Below, in pieces: positions 8,625 through 16,301 of a DNA stretch of 64,000 nt. Source of the DNA: Thalassospiraceae bacterium LMO-SO8 (GTDB lineage: Bacteria > Pseudomonadota > Alphaproteobacteria > Rhodospirillales > Casp-alpha2); contig CP134226.1 in the NCBI GenBank assembly GCA_031655335.1, positions 2,170,001-2,234,000 on the forward strand, read 5' to 3'. Below the pieces are notes generated by a model. That model was given only the letters and a program-made list of their open reading frames with translations. It was not told where the DNA came from and searched no databases. The position numbers were made by a program, and so were the translations under genes. The first letter of the stretch is position 1; the number at the start of each line of letters is the position of its first letter.

Positions 8625-9716
8625 CTAGTTGGACGAGATCCAGGCGTTGAACCGTTCGTTCAGTTCGGAATCCCGGTCGGCCCAGAATTCGAAATTGTTG
8701 ACCAGCGCGTTGCCCATGTTGGCTTCCGCCGTCGGCATGTGGGGGGCCATCGGGGTCTTGCCGTCCTGGTACAGGCCGACCAGCTTGCCCGACGATTTGC
8801 GCGCCGGGCCGTAAGCGATGTACTTGGCCTGATCGGCCAGGCGCTGGGTGTCCGTGGCGAACTTGATGAATTCCAGGGCCAGGTCCTTGTTGGGGGCACC
8901 CTTGGGGATGACGAACAGGTCGAAATCCAACACTTGGCCGTCCCAGACGATCTTGAAGGGTTTGTCCTCGCCGATGGCGGCATTGAAGATGCGGCCGTTG
9001 TAGGCGGTGGTCATGGAAACTTCGCCGTCGGCCAGAAGCTGCGGCGGCTGGGCGCCTGCTTCCCACCACACGACGTGTTTCTTGATGGTGTCCAGTTTCT
9101 TGAACGCGCGGGCGACACCCGCGTCCGTGGTCAGCATCTTATAAACGTCGGCCGCCGGCACGCCGTCGGCCATCAACGCCATTTCCAGGTTCGGCTTGGC
9201 CCCCTTGCGCAGGCCGCGCTTGCCGGGGAATTTCTTGACGTCGAACAGGTCGGCGATGGTCTTGGGCTCGGCCCCCTTGAACTTGGCGGCGTCATAGGCG
9301 AACACGGTCGACCATACGATGTTGGCGACGGCGCAGTCGGTCAAGGCACCTTCGATGAAGTCCTCGGTCGCGGGCGTGCCGTCGGGGGCCGGCGGCAGGA
9401 CCGCCGGGTCGATGGTTTCCAGCAACCCTTCGTCGCAGTAGCGCACGGCGTCGGAATATTCCACGTCGGCGACGTCGATGGACACGTTGCCCGCCTTGAC
9501 CTGGGCCTTGATGGGGGCGGCCGGGTTCGGGGCGTCGACGGATTTGATCTTGTGCCCGGTCTTGGCCATCCAGGGCTTGTGATAGGCCTCGACCTGGCTT
9601 TTGGTATAGGCGCCGCCCCAGGACACGACGGTAATCTCGCCGGCATTCGCGGGCACGCCGGACAGCATCAGCCCCGCGGCAAGGGCGGCGGCGGCAATCG
9701 GTTTCATGGCGGTCAT
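8625..9716 (-). CDS. Periplasmic substrate-binding protein of ABC importer (PotD-like)
   Basis: A 363-aa binding protein with a clear signal peptide (MTAMKPIAAAALAAGLMLSG, cleavage after VPANA). The mature protein begins GEITVVSWGG, typical of the COG0687 spermidine/putrescine-like family; LADGEVSMTTAYNGRI and DFDLFVIPKGAPN are typical later stretches. The start at 9716 follows AGGAG by 8 bases; an in-frame extension further upstream has no ribosome site and would bury the signal peptide. Gap to the ATPase gene is 34 bp. The ligand is unknown. Its location facing the phosphonate genes makes an aminophosphonate worth testing. Confidence 0.88.
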   Translation of the reverse strand: MTAMKPIAAAALAAGLMLSGVPANAGEITVVSWGGAYTKSQVEAYHKPWMAKTGHKIKSVDAPNPAAPIKAQVKAGNVSIDVADVEYSDAVRYCDEGLLETIDPAVLPPAPDGTPATEDFIEGALTDCAVANIVWSTVFAYDAAKFKGAEPKTIADLFDVKKFPGKRGLRKGAKPNLEMALMADGVPAADVYKMLTTDAGVARAFKKLDTIKKHVVWWEAGAQPPQLLADGEVSMTTAYNGRIFNAAIGEDKPFKIVWDGQVLDFDLFVIPKGAPNKDLALEFIKFATDTQRLADQAKYIAYGPARKSSGKLVGLYQDGKTPMAPHMPTAEANMGNALVNNFEFWADRDSELNERFNAWISSN

Positions 9717-9750
9717 CTTCGATTCTCCTGCTTTAACCAAGCTATTCATT

Positions 9751-10842
9751 TCAGATATCGACGGGGTCGAGCGCGCGGCAGTCGGCGGCCTGCCAGCCGA
9801 CGGTGACGGTATCGCCCATCTTGACCGATGGGCGTTCCCCGTCATTGCGCAGCTTGACCACGAAGGCGTCGTTGCCGGCCACGGTCATGCGCACGCGGAT
9901 ATGGTCGCCCAGATAGATCAATTCCTCGACGCGGCCGGTCAGGCGGTTGGGCAAGCCGTCGTCCGTGGGGCCGACCAGTGCCACCCGTTCGGGGCGGATC
10001 GACAGGGTTGCTCTTTCCCCCGCGCCGCCGACATTGACGGCCAGCGCCGTGACGCTGCCGCCGCCGTCCAGATCGACGCGGCATTCGCCGCCCTGGATGT
10101 CCGCAATACGGCCGGACAGGCGGTTATTCTCGCCGATGAACTGGGCGACGAAGGAATTGGCGGGCTTTTCATACAGCTCGTCCGGCGTCGACAACTGCTG
10201 CACCACGCCCCGGTCGAACACGCAGATGCGGTCGGCCATGGTCAGGGCTTCCCCCTGATCGTGGGTGACGTAGACCACGGTGACGCCCAGGTTGTCGTGG
10301 ATATGCTTGATTTCGTACTGCATCTGCTCGCGCAGTTGCTTGTCCAGGGCGCCCAGGGGTTCGTCCATCAGGATCAGGTCCGGCTCGAACACGAGCGCGC
10401 GGGCGACCGCGACGCGCTGCTGCTGGCCGCCGGACAACTGCGCCGGGCGGCGGCCGCCGAAATCGGGCAGTTCGACCATCTCCAGCGCGCGGGCGACCTT
10501 GGCCGCGATCTCGGCCTTGGGCATTTTGCGCACGCTGAGCGGAAAGGCGAGGTTTTCCGCCACGGTCATATGCGGGAACAGGGCATAGTTCTGGAACACC
10601 ATGCCGATGCCCCGCTTGTGGGGCGGCACGGCGTTGATGGGGTTGTCGTTGAGGAATATCTCACCGTGGGTCGCCGGCTCGAACCCGGCCAGCATCATCA
10701 GCGAGGTGGTCTTGCCCGATCCCGACGGCCCCAGCATGGTCAGGAATTCGCCCCGGGCGATATCCAGGTTCAGGTCCTTGATGACCAGGGTTTCGCCGTC
10801 ATAGCTCTTCTGCACGCTCTCGAAGCGGACACTGGCGCCCAT
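9751..10842 (-). CDS. ABC transporter ATP-binding protein, PotA type
   Basis: First gene of the importer operon, 363 aa. The Walker A motif is GPSGSGKTT, the ABC signature [15 protein letters not shown] and Walker [18 protein letters not shown]-type regulatory domain (about 275-355) follows, as in PotA and other importer ATPases. The start at [16 protein letters not shown] is chosen by homology. Ribosome-site support is weak, and a TTG about 25 codons upstream (LNIQRSSEP) would give an extension like that of E. coli PotA. The frame stays open back to 11157, but that part overlaps the rpsD promoter and is not credible. Confidence 0.88.
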   Translation of the reverse strand: MGASVRFESVQKSYDGETLVIKDLNLDIARGEFLTMLGPSGSGKTTSLMMLAGFEPATHGEIFLNDNPINAVPPHKRGIGMVFQNYALFPHMTVAENLAFPLSVRKMPKAEIAAKVARALEMVELPDFGGRRPAQLSGGQQQRVAVARALVFEPDLILMDEPLGALDKQLREQMQYEIKHIHDNLGVTVVYVTHDQGEALTMADRICVFDRGVVQQLSTPDELYEKPANSFVAQFIGENNRLSGRIADIQGGECRVDLDGGGSVTALAVNVGGAGERATLSIRPERVALVGPTDDGLPNRLTGRVEELIYLGDHIRVRMTVAGNDAFVVKLRNDGERPSVKMGDTVTVGWQAADCRALDPVDI

Positions 10843-10887
10843 GCCGCCGGTGGCGGGGGCGTCTGTTCCTGTGGGTTCGCTGCTGCG

Positions 10888-10899
10888 TTGAATGTTCAA
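10888..10899. promoter_or_regulatory. Palindrome TTGAATGTTCAA upstream of the ABC importer operon
   Basis: A near-perfect dyad (TTGAA-TG-TTCAA) lies 46 bp upstream of the proposed ATPase start, followed by a second dyad CCGTACGG at 10907-10914. They could be operator sites for the importer operon. No clear sigma70 promoter was recognised on the minus strand beside them. Confidence 0.3.
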
Positions 10900-11038
10900 T
10901 ACCGATCCGTACGGTCTGTTTCCGCGGTCAAAACCTTTAGATGTGCCGTGATTCCGGCCAGGGTAGAGGACCGGGCCGGGCCCCGCAACCGCCCGCCGGG
11001 AGAAAACCGGCACGGGGCGCGGAAATCCGCCGCATGCG

Positions 11039-11066
11039 TTGACAAAGGGGGCGTAATGCCTATACT
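11039..11066 (+). promoter_or_regulatory. rpsD promoter
   Basis: TTGACA at 11039-11044 and TATACT at 11061-11066 are separated by 16 bp. This is one of the closest matches to the sigma70 consensus in the window and fits a ribosomal protein gene. Transcription should start near 11073. Between 10843 and 11038 I saw only the dyads listed above. Confidence 0.8.
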
Positions 11067-11072
11067 CCCGCG

Positions 11073-11231
11073 CTTCCTTTCCGGGAACGTGGATGTCGCT
11101 GCATATCGGGCCCATCCCGCCCCCTCCTGACGCCCGCAAGGGCCAGGGAGGGATCAAGGCCTACCGGGACAACGTAGACCGCCGCGGCGATAAAAACCGG
11201 CCGCCGGCAAAGCAAAAAGGACTGAGAAGTC
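11073..11231 (+). other. Long 5' leader of rpsD
   Basis: About 160 nt separate the predicted transcription start from the rpsD ATG. The leader contains GC-rich self-complementary stretches (ACCGCCGCGGCG around 11178 and CCGGCCGCCGG around 11199). S4 represses its own synthesis in other bacteria, so a structured leader is plausible. No known S4-binding motif was recognised. Confidence 0.35.
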
Positions 11232-11846
11232 ATGTCGAAGCGTCTTGCCTCGAAGTACAAGATCAACCGCCGCCTGGGCGAAAACCTTTGGGGTCGCCCG
11301 AAAAGCCCCGTCAACACCCGCGAATACGGCCCCGGCCAGCACGGTCAGCGGCGCAAGAAGCCGTCCGACTTCGGCACCCAGCTGATGGCCAAACAGAAGC
11401 TGAAGGGCTACTACGGCAACATCTCGGAAAAGAAGTTCCGCAAGTATTACGCCGAAGCCTCGCGCCGCAAGGGTGACACCTCGGAAAACCTGATCGGCCT
11501 GCTGGAGCGCCGCCTGGACGCCGTCGTCTACCGCATGAAGTTCGTGCCGACCGTGTTCGCCGCCCGTCAGTTCATCAACCACGGCCACGTGAAGGTGAAC
11601 GGCAAGAAGGTCAACATCTCCTCCTATCAGGTCAGCGAAGGCGACCTTATCGAGGTCAAGGACAAGTCCCGGGAAATGCCCCTGGTGCTGCTGGCCATAG
11701 AATCGTCCGAGCGCGACGTGCCCGACTACATGGAAGTGAACCACAAGAAATTGGCCGGTACCTTCCTGCGCACGCCCAAGCTGGCCGACGTTCCCTATCC
11801 GGTTCAGATGGAACCGAACCTGGTCATCGAATTCTATTCCCGCTAA
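11232..11846 (+). CDS. rpsD: 30S ribosomal protein S4
   Basis: A 204-aa S4 protein that binds 16S rRNA early in assembly of the small subunit body. It starts [18 protein letters not shown] and has the S4 RNA-binding domain at about 95-155 ([26 protein letters not shown]). It ends with [11 protein letters not shown], typical of alphaproteobacteria. AAGGA lies about 10 bases before the ATG. The gene is monocistronic here, bracketed by a strong promoter and an intrinsic terminator. Confidence 0.98.
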   Translation: MSKRLASKYKINRRLGENLWGRPKSPVNTREYGPGQHGQRRKKPSDFGTQLMAKQKLKGYYGNISEKKFRKYYAEASRRKGDTSENLIGLLERRLDAVVYRMKFVPTVFAARQFINHGHVKVNGKKVNISSYQVSEGDLIEVKDKSREMPLVLLAIESSERDVPDYMEVNHKKLAGTFLRTPKLADVPYPVQMEPNLVIEFYSR

Positions 11847-11883
11847 GGGAATTTACGAATTGGCGCGGTTTTCTCCGCGCCGG

Positions 11884-11913
11884 AAAAGGGGCACCATCGG
11901 GTGCCCCTTTTTT
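11884..11913 (+). terminator. Intrinsic terminator of rpsD
   Basis: A perfect hairpin AAAAGGGGCACC / GGTGCCCCTTTT with an ATCG tetraloop is followed by a run of T, 37 bp after the rpsD stop codon. This is a textbook rho-independent terminator. Confidence 0.92.
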
Positions 11914-11945
11914 GTTGTCCGGGGAACGGGACGGAGAGATCAGCC

Positions 11946-12362
11946 ATGACACCGACGGAAATCGTCGAAAGTTTCTATGCCGATGTATGGAACCGCCGGG
12001 ATTACGATCAGGCACGGCGCATCATCGCCAAGGACTTTAAATTCCGCGGCTCCCTCGACGATGAACGTCAGGGCGTCGAGGGCTTCATTGATTACAACAA
12101 AGGCGTTCACAAAGCGCTCGGCGGCTATACCTGCACCATCCGCGACATGGTGGCGGCAGGGGGGCGTATCGCCGCCCAGATGTACTTTGAAGGCGTCCAT
12201 CAGGACGACTTCTTCGGGGTGCCGGCCACGGGAAAAACGCTGCACTGGATGGGTGCCGCGTTCTTCGAGATATCGGAGGGCCAAATTCAGAGCCTCTGGG
12301 TGCTGGGTGATATTGACGGCCTGAAGCGTCAATTGGGCCTGACGGAAAGCGCCTGGGCGTGA
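11946..12362 (+). CDS. SnoaL-like / ester cyclase-type protein
   Basis: A 138-aa single-domain protein of the NTF2-like SnoaL fold. Typical pieces are IVESFYADVWNRRDYDQARR at the N-terminus, a central GVEGFIDYNKGVHKAL and HQDDFFGVPATGKTLHWMGA near residue 95. Members are small cyclases, isomerases or proteins of unknown function that bind hydrophobic ligands in a cone-shaped barrel. The start at 11946 has GGAGAG about 9 bases upstream. Its location between rpsD and the convergent ahpF gives no functional clue. Confidence 0.75.
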   Translation: MTPTEIVESFYADVWNRRDYDQARRIIAKDFKFRGSLDDERQGVEGFIDYNKGVHKALGGYTCTIRDMVAAGGRIAAQMYFEGVHQDDFFGVPATGKTLHWMGAAFFEISEGQIQSLWVLGDIDGLKRQLGLTESAWA

Positions 12363-12371
12363 CCGTGGGCG

Positions 12372-12398
12372 CCGCCGCCCCGGAGCAGGGGGCGGCGG
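12372..12398. terminator. GC-rich hairpin between convergent genes
   Basis: CCGCCGCCCC (12372-12381) can pair with GGGGCGGCGG (12389-12398) across a 7-base loop, exactly between the converging stop codons of the SnoaL-like gene and ahpF. It lacks a T tract, so it may block read-through or protect mRNA 3' ends rather than act as a canonical terminator. Confidence 0.4.
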
Positions 12399-12407
12399 GC
12401 CATTGGG

Positions 12408-13994
12408 TCAGGCTGCGGCCGCGTTTTCGGCGGGCGCCTGGCGGATCAGGTAATCGAAGGCCGACAGGGCTGATTTCGCCCCTTCGCCCATGGCGATGAT
12501 GATCTGCTTGTGCGGCGTGGTCGTGGCGTCGCCGGCGGCGAAGACGCCGGGGACGGAGGTCTCGCCCCGCTGATTGACCTCGATCTCGCCGCGCGGGCTC
12601 AACTCCAAGGCGCCCTTCAGCCATTCCGTGTTGGGAACCAGGCCGATCTGCACGAAGATGCCTTCCAGCTCGACCCTGTGCGTCTGCTCGGTCGCCCGGT
12701 CCTGATAGGTCAGGCCGGTGACCTTGCCGCCGTCGCCCAGGACTTCCGTGGTCAGGGCCTGGGTGATGACGGTGACGTTGGCCAGACTGCGCAGTTTGCG
12801 TTGCAGGACCTCGTCCGCGCGCAGCTGCTTGTCGAATTCGATCAGGGTGACATGGGCGACGATGCCGGCCAGGTCGATTGCCGCCTCGACGCCCGAGTTG
12901 CCGCCGCCGATCACCGCCACGCGCTTGCCCTTGAACAGGGGGCCGTCGCAGTGCGGGCAGTAGGCGACGCCATGGTTGCGGTATTCGTCCTCGCCGGGCA
13001 CGTTCATCTGCCGCCAGCGCGCTCCCGGGCTCAGCACGATGGACCGGGCGTCCAGCGTGGCGCCGTTTTCCAGGGTGATCCGATGCAGGCCACCCGGCTG
13101 TGCGGCGGGGGTCAGCGCCGTCGCGCGCTGCAGGTTCATGATGTCGACGTCGTAATCCCGCACATGGGCTTCCAAGGAGGCCGCCAGGGCGGGGCCTTCG
13201 GTGTGGGGCACGGAGATGAAATTCTCGATCGCCATGGTGTCCAGCACCTGGCCGCCGAACCGTTCGGAGGCCACGCCCGTGCGGATGCCCTTGCGCGCGG
13301 CATAGACCGCGGCCGCCGCCCCCGCGGGGCCGCCGCCGACGATCAGCATGTCGAAGGGGGCCTTGGCGCCGATGGTTTCGGCGGCACGGTCGGCGGCACC
13401 CGTGTCGATCTTGGCCAGGATCTGTTCCAGTTCCATGCGGCCCTGGGCGAAGGGCTCGCCGTTCAGGTAGACCGAGGGCACGGCCATGACCTTGCGTGCC
13501 TCGACCTCGTCCTGGAACAGGCCGCCGTCGATGGCGACATGGCTGACGTTCGGATTGAACACGGCCATGATGTTGAGCGCCTGCACCACGTCGGGGCAGT
13601 TCTGGCAGGACAGGGAGAAATAGGTTTCGAAGCGGAATTCGCCCTTCAGGCCCTTGACCTGGTCCAGGACGTCCGGGGCGATCTTGGGCGGATGTCCGCC
13701 CGAATGCAGCAGGGCCAGGACCAGGGAGGTGAATTCGTGACCCAGCGGGATGCCGGCGAACCGCACGCCCGTCTCGGTGCCGTCCCGCAGGATCGTGAAG
13801 GACGGCACGCGCTCTCCGGCCGTATCCTCGGCCAGGCGCCAGGACACCTTGTCCGACAGCTCGGAAATGTCCGCGAGCAGGGCCGCCATGTCTTCGGAGG
13901 CCTTGCCGTTGTCCAGCGCGGCGACCAGTTCGATCGGCGCGCGCAGGTTTTCCAGATAGCCTTTCAGCTGGGTCTTCAGGGTGTCGTCCAACAT
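12408..13994 (-). CDS. ahpF: Alkyl hydroperoxide reductase subunit F
   Basis: A 528-aa flavoprotein disulfide reductase that passes electrons from NADH to AhpC. The N-terminal tandem thioredoxin-like domain carries CQNC at 130-133. The FAD-binding motif GGGPAG is at 220-225, the second redox disulfide CPHC at 346-349, and the NAD-binding GGGNSG near 365. All redox centres of the family are present and length is normal. It follows ahpC on the same strand with a roughly 100-bp gap containing a 12-bp hairpin. Confidence 0.96.
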   Translation of the reverse strand: MLDDTLKTQLKGYLENLRAPIELVAALDNGKASEDMAALLADISELSDKVSWRLAEDTAGERVPSFTILRDGTETGVRFAGIPLGHEFTSLVLALLHSGGHPPKIAPDVLDQVKGLKGEFRFETYFSLSCQNCPDVVQALNIMAVFNPNVSHVAIDGGLFQDEVEARKVMAVPSVYLNGEPFAQGRMELEQILAKIDTGAADRAAETIGAKAPFDMLIVGGGPAGAAAAVYAARKGIRTGVASERFGGQVLDTMAIENFISVPHTEGPALAASLEAHVRDYDVDIMNLQRATALTPAAQPGGLHRITLENGATLDARSIVLSPGARWRQMNVPGEDEYRNHGVAYCPHCDGPLFKGKRVAVIGGGNSGVEAAIDLAGIVAHVTLIEFDKQLRADEVLQRKLRSLANVTVITQALTTEVLGDGGKVTGLTYQDRATEQTHRVELEGIFVQIGLVPNTEWLKGALELSPRGEIEVNQRGETSVPGVFAAGDATTTPHKQIIIAMGEGAKSALSAFDYLIRQAPAENAAAA

Positions 13995-14039
13995 GGTCCT
14001 GTCTTTCGTTCTTGGGTCAATTCTGGGGAGAGGCGGAAG

Positions 14040-14075
14040 GGACGCGCCCCCGGGGGAGGGGAAGGGGGCGCGTCC
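14040..14075 (-). other. Intercistronic hairpin between ahpC and ahpF
   Basis: GGACGCGCCCCC (14040-14051) and GGGGGCGCGTCC (14064-14075) form a perfect 12-bp stem with a 12-nt loop inside the ahpC-ahpF transcript. There is no U tract. It probably acts as a 3' stabiliser of ahpC mRNA or partial attenuator, giving more peroxiredoxin than reductase. Confidence 0.55.
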
Positions 14076-14093
14076 GCTTGCCGGGGTCGGGGT

Positions 14094-14657
14094 TTAGATC
14101 TTGCCGACCAGCTGCAGGGACGGGGCCAGGGTTTCGGCGCCTTCTTCCCATTTGGCCGGGCAGACTTCGTCCGGGTGGGCCCGCACGTACTGAGCGGCCT
14201 TGACCTTGCGCAGAAGCTCGGTCGCGTTACGGCCGACGCCTTCGGAGGTCACCTCGACGATCTGGATCACGCCGTCCGGGTCGACCACGAAGGTGCCGCG
14301 GTCGGCGAGGCCCTGGCCTTCGCGCATCACCTCGAAGTTGCGGGTGATCGTGCCGGTCGGGTCGCCGATCATCGGGAAGGCGATCTTGCCGATGGCGGGC
14401 GAGGAATCGTGCCAGGCTTTGTGCGAGAAATGGGTATCGGTGGAAACCGAATAGATCTCGACGCCCATCTTCTGGAATTCGGCGTAATTGTCGGCCAGAT
14501 CCTCGAGTTCGGTCGGGCAAACGAAGGTGAAGTCGGCCGGATAGAAGAAGAAGACGGCCCATTTGCCTTTCACGTCGGCGTCGGTGACGGTGGCGAACTT
14601 GCCGTCCTTGAAGGCTTCGGCCTTGAACGGCTTCATTTCGGTGTTGATGAGAGACAT
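14094..14657 (-). CDS. ahpC: Alkyl hydroperoxide reductase subunit C (2-Cys peroxiredoxin)
   Basis: A 187-aa typical 2-Cys peroxiredoxin that reduces hydrogen peroxide, organic peroxides and peroxynitrite. The peroxidatic cysteine is C47 in FTFVCPTE and the resolving cysteine C166 in DEVCPAKW, the same spacing as in E. coli AhpC. The start [11 protein letters not shown] is chosen by homology; an 11-codon upstream extension is unlike the family. It is transcribed ahead of ahpF. The upstream gap to 14780 is unusually AT-rich and should contain the promoter. Confidence 0.97.
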   Translation of the reverse strand: MSLINTEMKPFKAEAFKDGKFATVTDADVKGKWAVFFFYPADFTFVCPTELEDLADNYAEFQKMGVEIYSVSTDTHFSHKAWHDSSPAIGKIAFPMIGDPTGTITRNFEVMREGQGLADRGTFVVDPDGVIQIVEVTSEGVGRNATELLRKVKAAQYVRAHPDEVCPAKWEEGAETLAPSLQLVGKI

Positions 14658-14836
14658 ATCGGCTCCGTTGGTTGGTGTTGTTGGGTACACCCCCTAGATA
14701 GCCAATTGCGAATGACTATTAAAATGAATTTACTAATTAAATTAAATCGATAAATACGATTAATTTAAATTCATAAGGATAAAGTGACGATTTTCAGGTG
14801 GGCGGGCCGCGAGAGCCGCGAACGGAAACCCCAACG

Positions 14837-14860
14837 AAAAGGACCGCCAAACGGCGGCCC
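14837..14860 (-). terminator. Intrinsic terminator of the bolA-grxD unit
   Basis: Read on the minus strand, GGGCCGCC and GGCGGTCC pair (one G-U) around a GTTT loop and are followed by TTTT. It lies about 77 bp after the grxD stop and before the ahpC promoter region. Confidence 0.75.
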
Positions 14861-14936
14861 TTCCCTCAAGCCCTCCCTGGAAACTCGGGGGCCTCATTTT
14901 TATGGGGTGATTAAACCCGGACAAATAAGACGAAAT

Positions 14937-15272
14937 TCAAGCGGCGTTTTCAATGCCTTTTTCGTCGAGAAGCTGCTTCAGCTCGCCGGTTTCGTACATT
15001 TCCCGGATGATGTCGCAGCCGCCGACGAATTCGCCCTTCACGTAAAGCTGGGGGATGGTCGGCCAGTTGGTGTAGGCCTTGATGCCCTCGCGAATTTCCA
15101 TGTCATCCAGGACGTTGATGCCCTTGAACTTGACGCCGATGGTCGACAGCGCCTGCACCACGGCGGCGGAAAAACCGCACTGCGGGAACATGGGCGTGCC
15201 CTTCATGAACAGCACCACGTCGTTGTCGTCCACTTCCTGCTTAATCTGGGCGAAAACGGGATTCTCGCTCAT
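14937..15272 (-). CDS. grxD: Monothiol glutaredoxin, Grx4 family
   Basis: A 111-aa CGFS-type monothiol glutaredoxin (CGFS at 32-35, in MFPQCGFSAAVV). It also has the glutathione-binding TIPQLYVKGEFVGGCDI. Grx4 proteins carry and deliver [2Fe-2S] clusters and form complexes with BolA proteins; the bolA-family gene is immediately upstream in the same transcript. Start at 15272 has AAGGA about 8 bases upstream. Confidence 0.95.
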   Translation of the reverse strand: MSENPVFAQIKQEVDDNDVVLFMKGTPMFPQCGFSAAVVQALSTIGVKFKGINVLDDMEIREGIKAYTNWPTIPQLYVKGEFVGGCDIIREMYETGELKQLLDEKGIENAA

Positions 15273-15336
15273 CTGTGTGTCCTTTCGTTGGGCCCGGGGC
15301 AAAATTTCCGGGCGAATCGCCTGAGACGGCCTTGGG

Positions 15337-15573
15337 TCAGCCGGCCGGGGCCGATGTCTGCAGGGCCAGGGCGTGCAGTTCGTTGCCCATGCGGCCCTGA
15401 AGCGCCTGATAGACCATCTGGTGCTGCTGAACGCGGGATTTGCCCCGAAAGGCCTCGGACACCACGACGGCGAGGTAATGGTCCCCGTCGCCGCGCAGGT
15501 CCTCGATGGTCACCTCCGCGCCGGGAATTCCTTCCCGGATAAGCGTTTCGATGTCGCCGGCGGCCATGGCCAT
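15337..15573 (-). CDS. bolA: BolA family protein
   Basis: A 78-aa BolA/IbaG-like protein with VTIEDLRGDGDHYLAVVVSE and the C-terminal SRVQQHQMVYQALQGRMGNELHALAL. The conserved histidine near the end is a cluster ligand in BolA-Grx heterodimers. It lies 64 bp upstream of grxD, the usual arrangement. The start MAMAAGDIE has GGGGA about 8 bases upstream; an in-frame upstream stretch (MARHIFTQ) is not family-like. Confidence 0.92.
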   Translation of the reverse strand: MAMAAGDIETLIREGIPGAEVTIEDLRGDGDHYLAVVVSEAFRGKSRVQQHQMVYQALQGRMGNELHALALQTSAPAG

Positions 15574-15712
15574 GGTTAGGTCCCCAAATTCAGCAATCCA
15601 TTGGGTGAAGATATGGCGCGCCACGGGCGCAAGGTCAACAGTCGGGATCGATGTTGCCGTACAAGAAGATTATGAATGACCGGCCGCCCGGCCCGGCCTT
15701 CGTTCGGATTGG

Positions 15713-16201
15713 TTATTGGGGTTCGGGTGGTGCTTTCCGCGCGGCCTCGGCTTTTTCCCAGTCAAGCTTGGCTTCCTGCCACTTCTTCTCATCATCGGAG
15801 GACCCGAAGGTGATCGGCTTCATCCAAACGACAAGCTTGTCCGGATAGCGTTGGGCCGCCCCGGACGCCGCGTCGATCAGCAGGCCGATGCCGCCGCCGA
15901 TCAGGATGTTCCCGAGGGTCGCTCCGGCAAACTCCTCGTCGATCAGGGTGTTCGTTTTCTCGTAACCGTCCTTTTCGCAGACGACGGTCATCGGCCCGTC
16001 GCCTTTTTCGACGACCAGCGACGCAGGCGTGGAAACGACGTGATAGGTCCGCTTTTCCATATCGGTCAGCGAGCATTTCGCCCCGCTCATCAACGGCGTG
16101 TCGACGGTCACGGTCTGGGTCGTGCCGGTGGTGACGGTGGAGCAGGCAGACAGGACGGTTCCGGCCGCCAGGACGGCAGCCAAACGATGGATCACGCGCA
16201 T
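15713..16201 (-). CDS. Putative lipoprotein of unknown function
   Basis: A 162-aa protein with a lipoprotein signal: MRVIHRLAAVLAAGTVLSAC, with lipobox LSAC and the lipidated C20. The mature part is beta-rich (KCSLTDMEKRTYHVVSTPASL) with a glycine-rich segment GATLGNILIGGGIGLLIDAA near 105-125 followed by RYPDKLVVWM. It resembles a widespread but uncharacterised alphaproteobacterial lipoprotein type. It is inserted between purL and bolA on the same strand with gaps of 100 and 139 bp, so it may have its own promoter. Confidence 0.72.
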   Translation of the reverse strand: MRVIHRLAAVLAAGTVLSACSTVTTGTTQTVTVDTPLMSGAKCSLTDMEKRTYHVVSTPASLVVEKGDGPMTVVCEKDGYEKTNTLIDEEFAGATLGNILIGGGIGLLIDAASGAAQRYPDKLVVWMKPITFGSSDDEKKWQEAKLDWEKAEAARKAPPEPQ

Positions 16202-16301
16202 TTTGAAAGTCCCCCAAAGAGCAAAGCCAGATAACGCTATTAGCAAGCAATACTGGTATTTCCCAGAATTAATTCTAGGGCCGCCTGAAAGGGGGCGAGG
16301 C

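Noticed and set aside
14690-14720. Possible OxyR site (ATAG and CTAT words) before ahpC.
   Set aside because: The half-sites are not at the spacing required for OxyR, so I kept only the AT-rich island as an observation.
12510-14753. Open frame of 747 codons on the plus strand.
   Set aside because: It is antisense to ahpF and ahpC, whose redox motifs are all intact. The translation has no family features.
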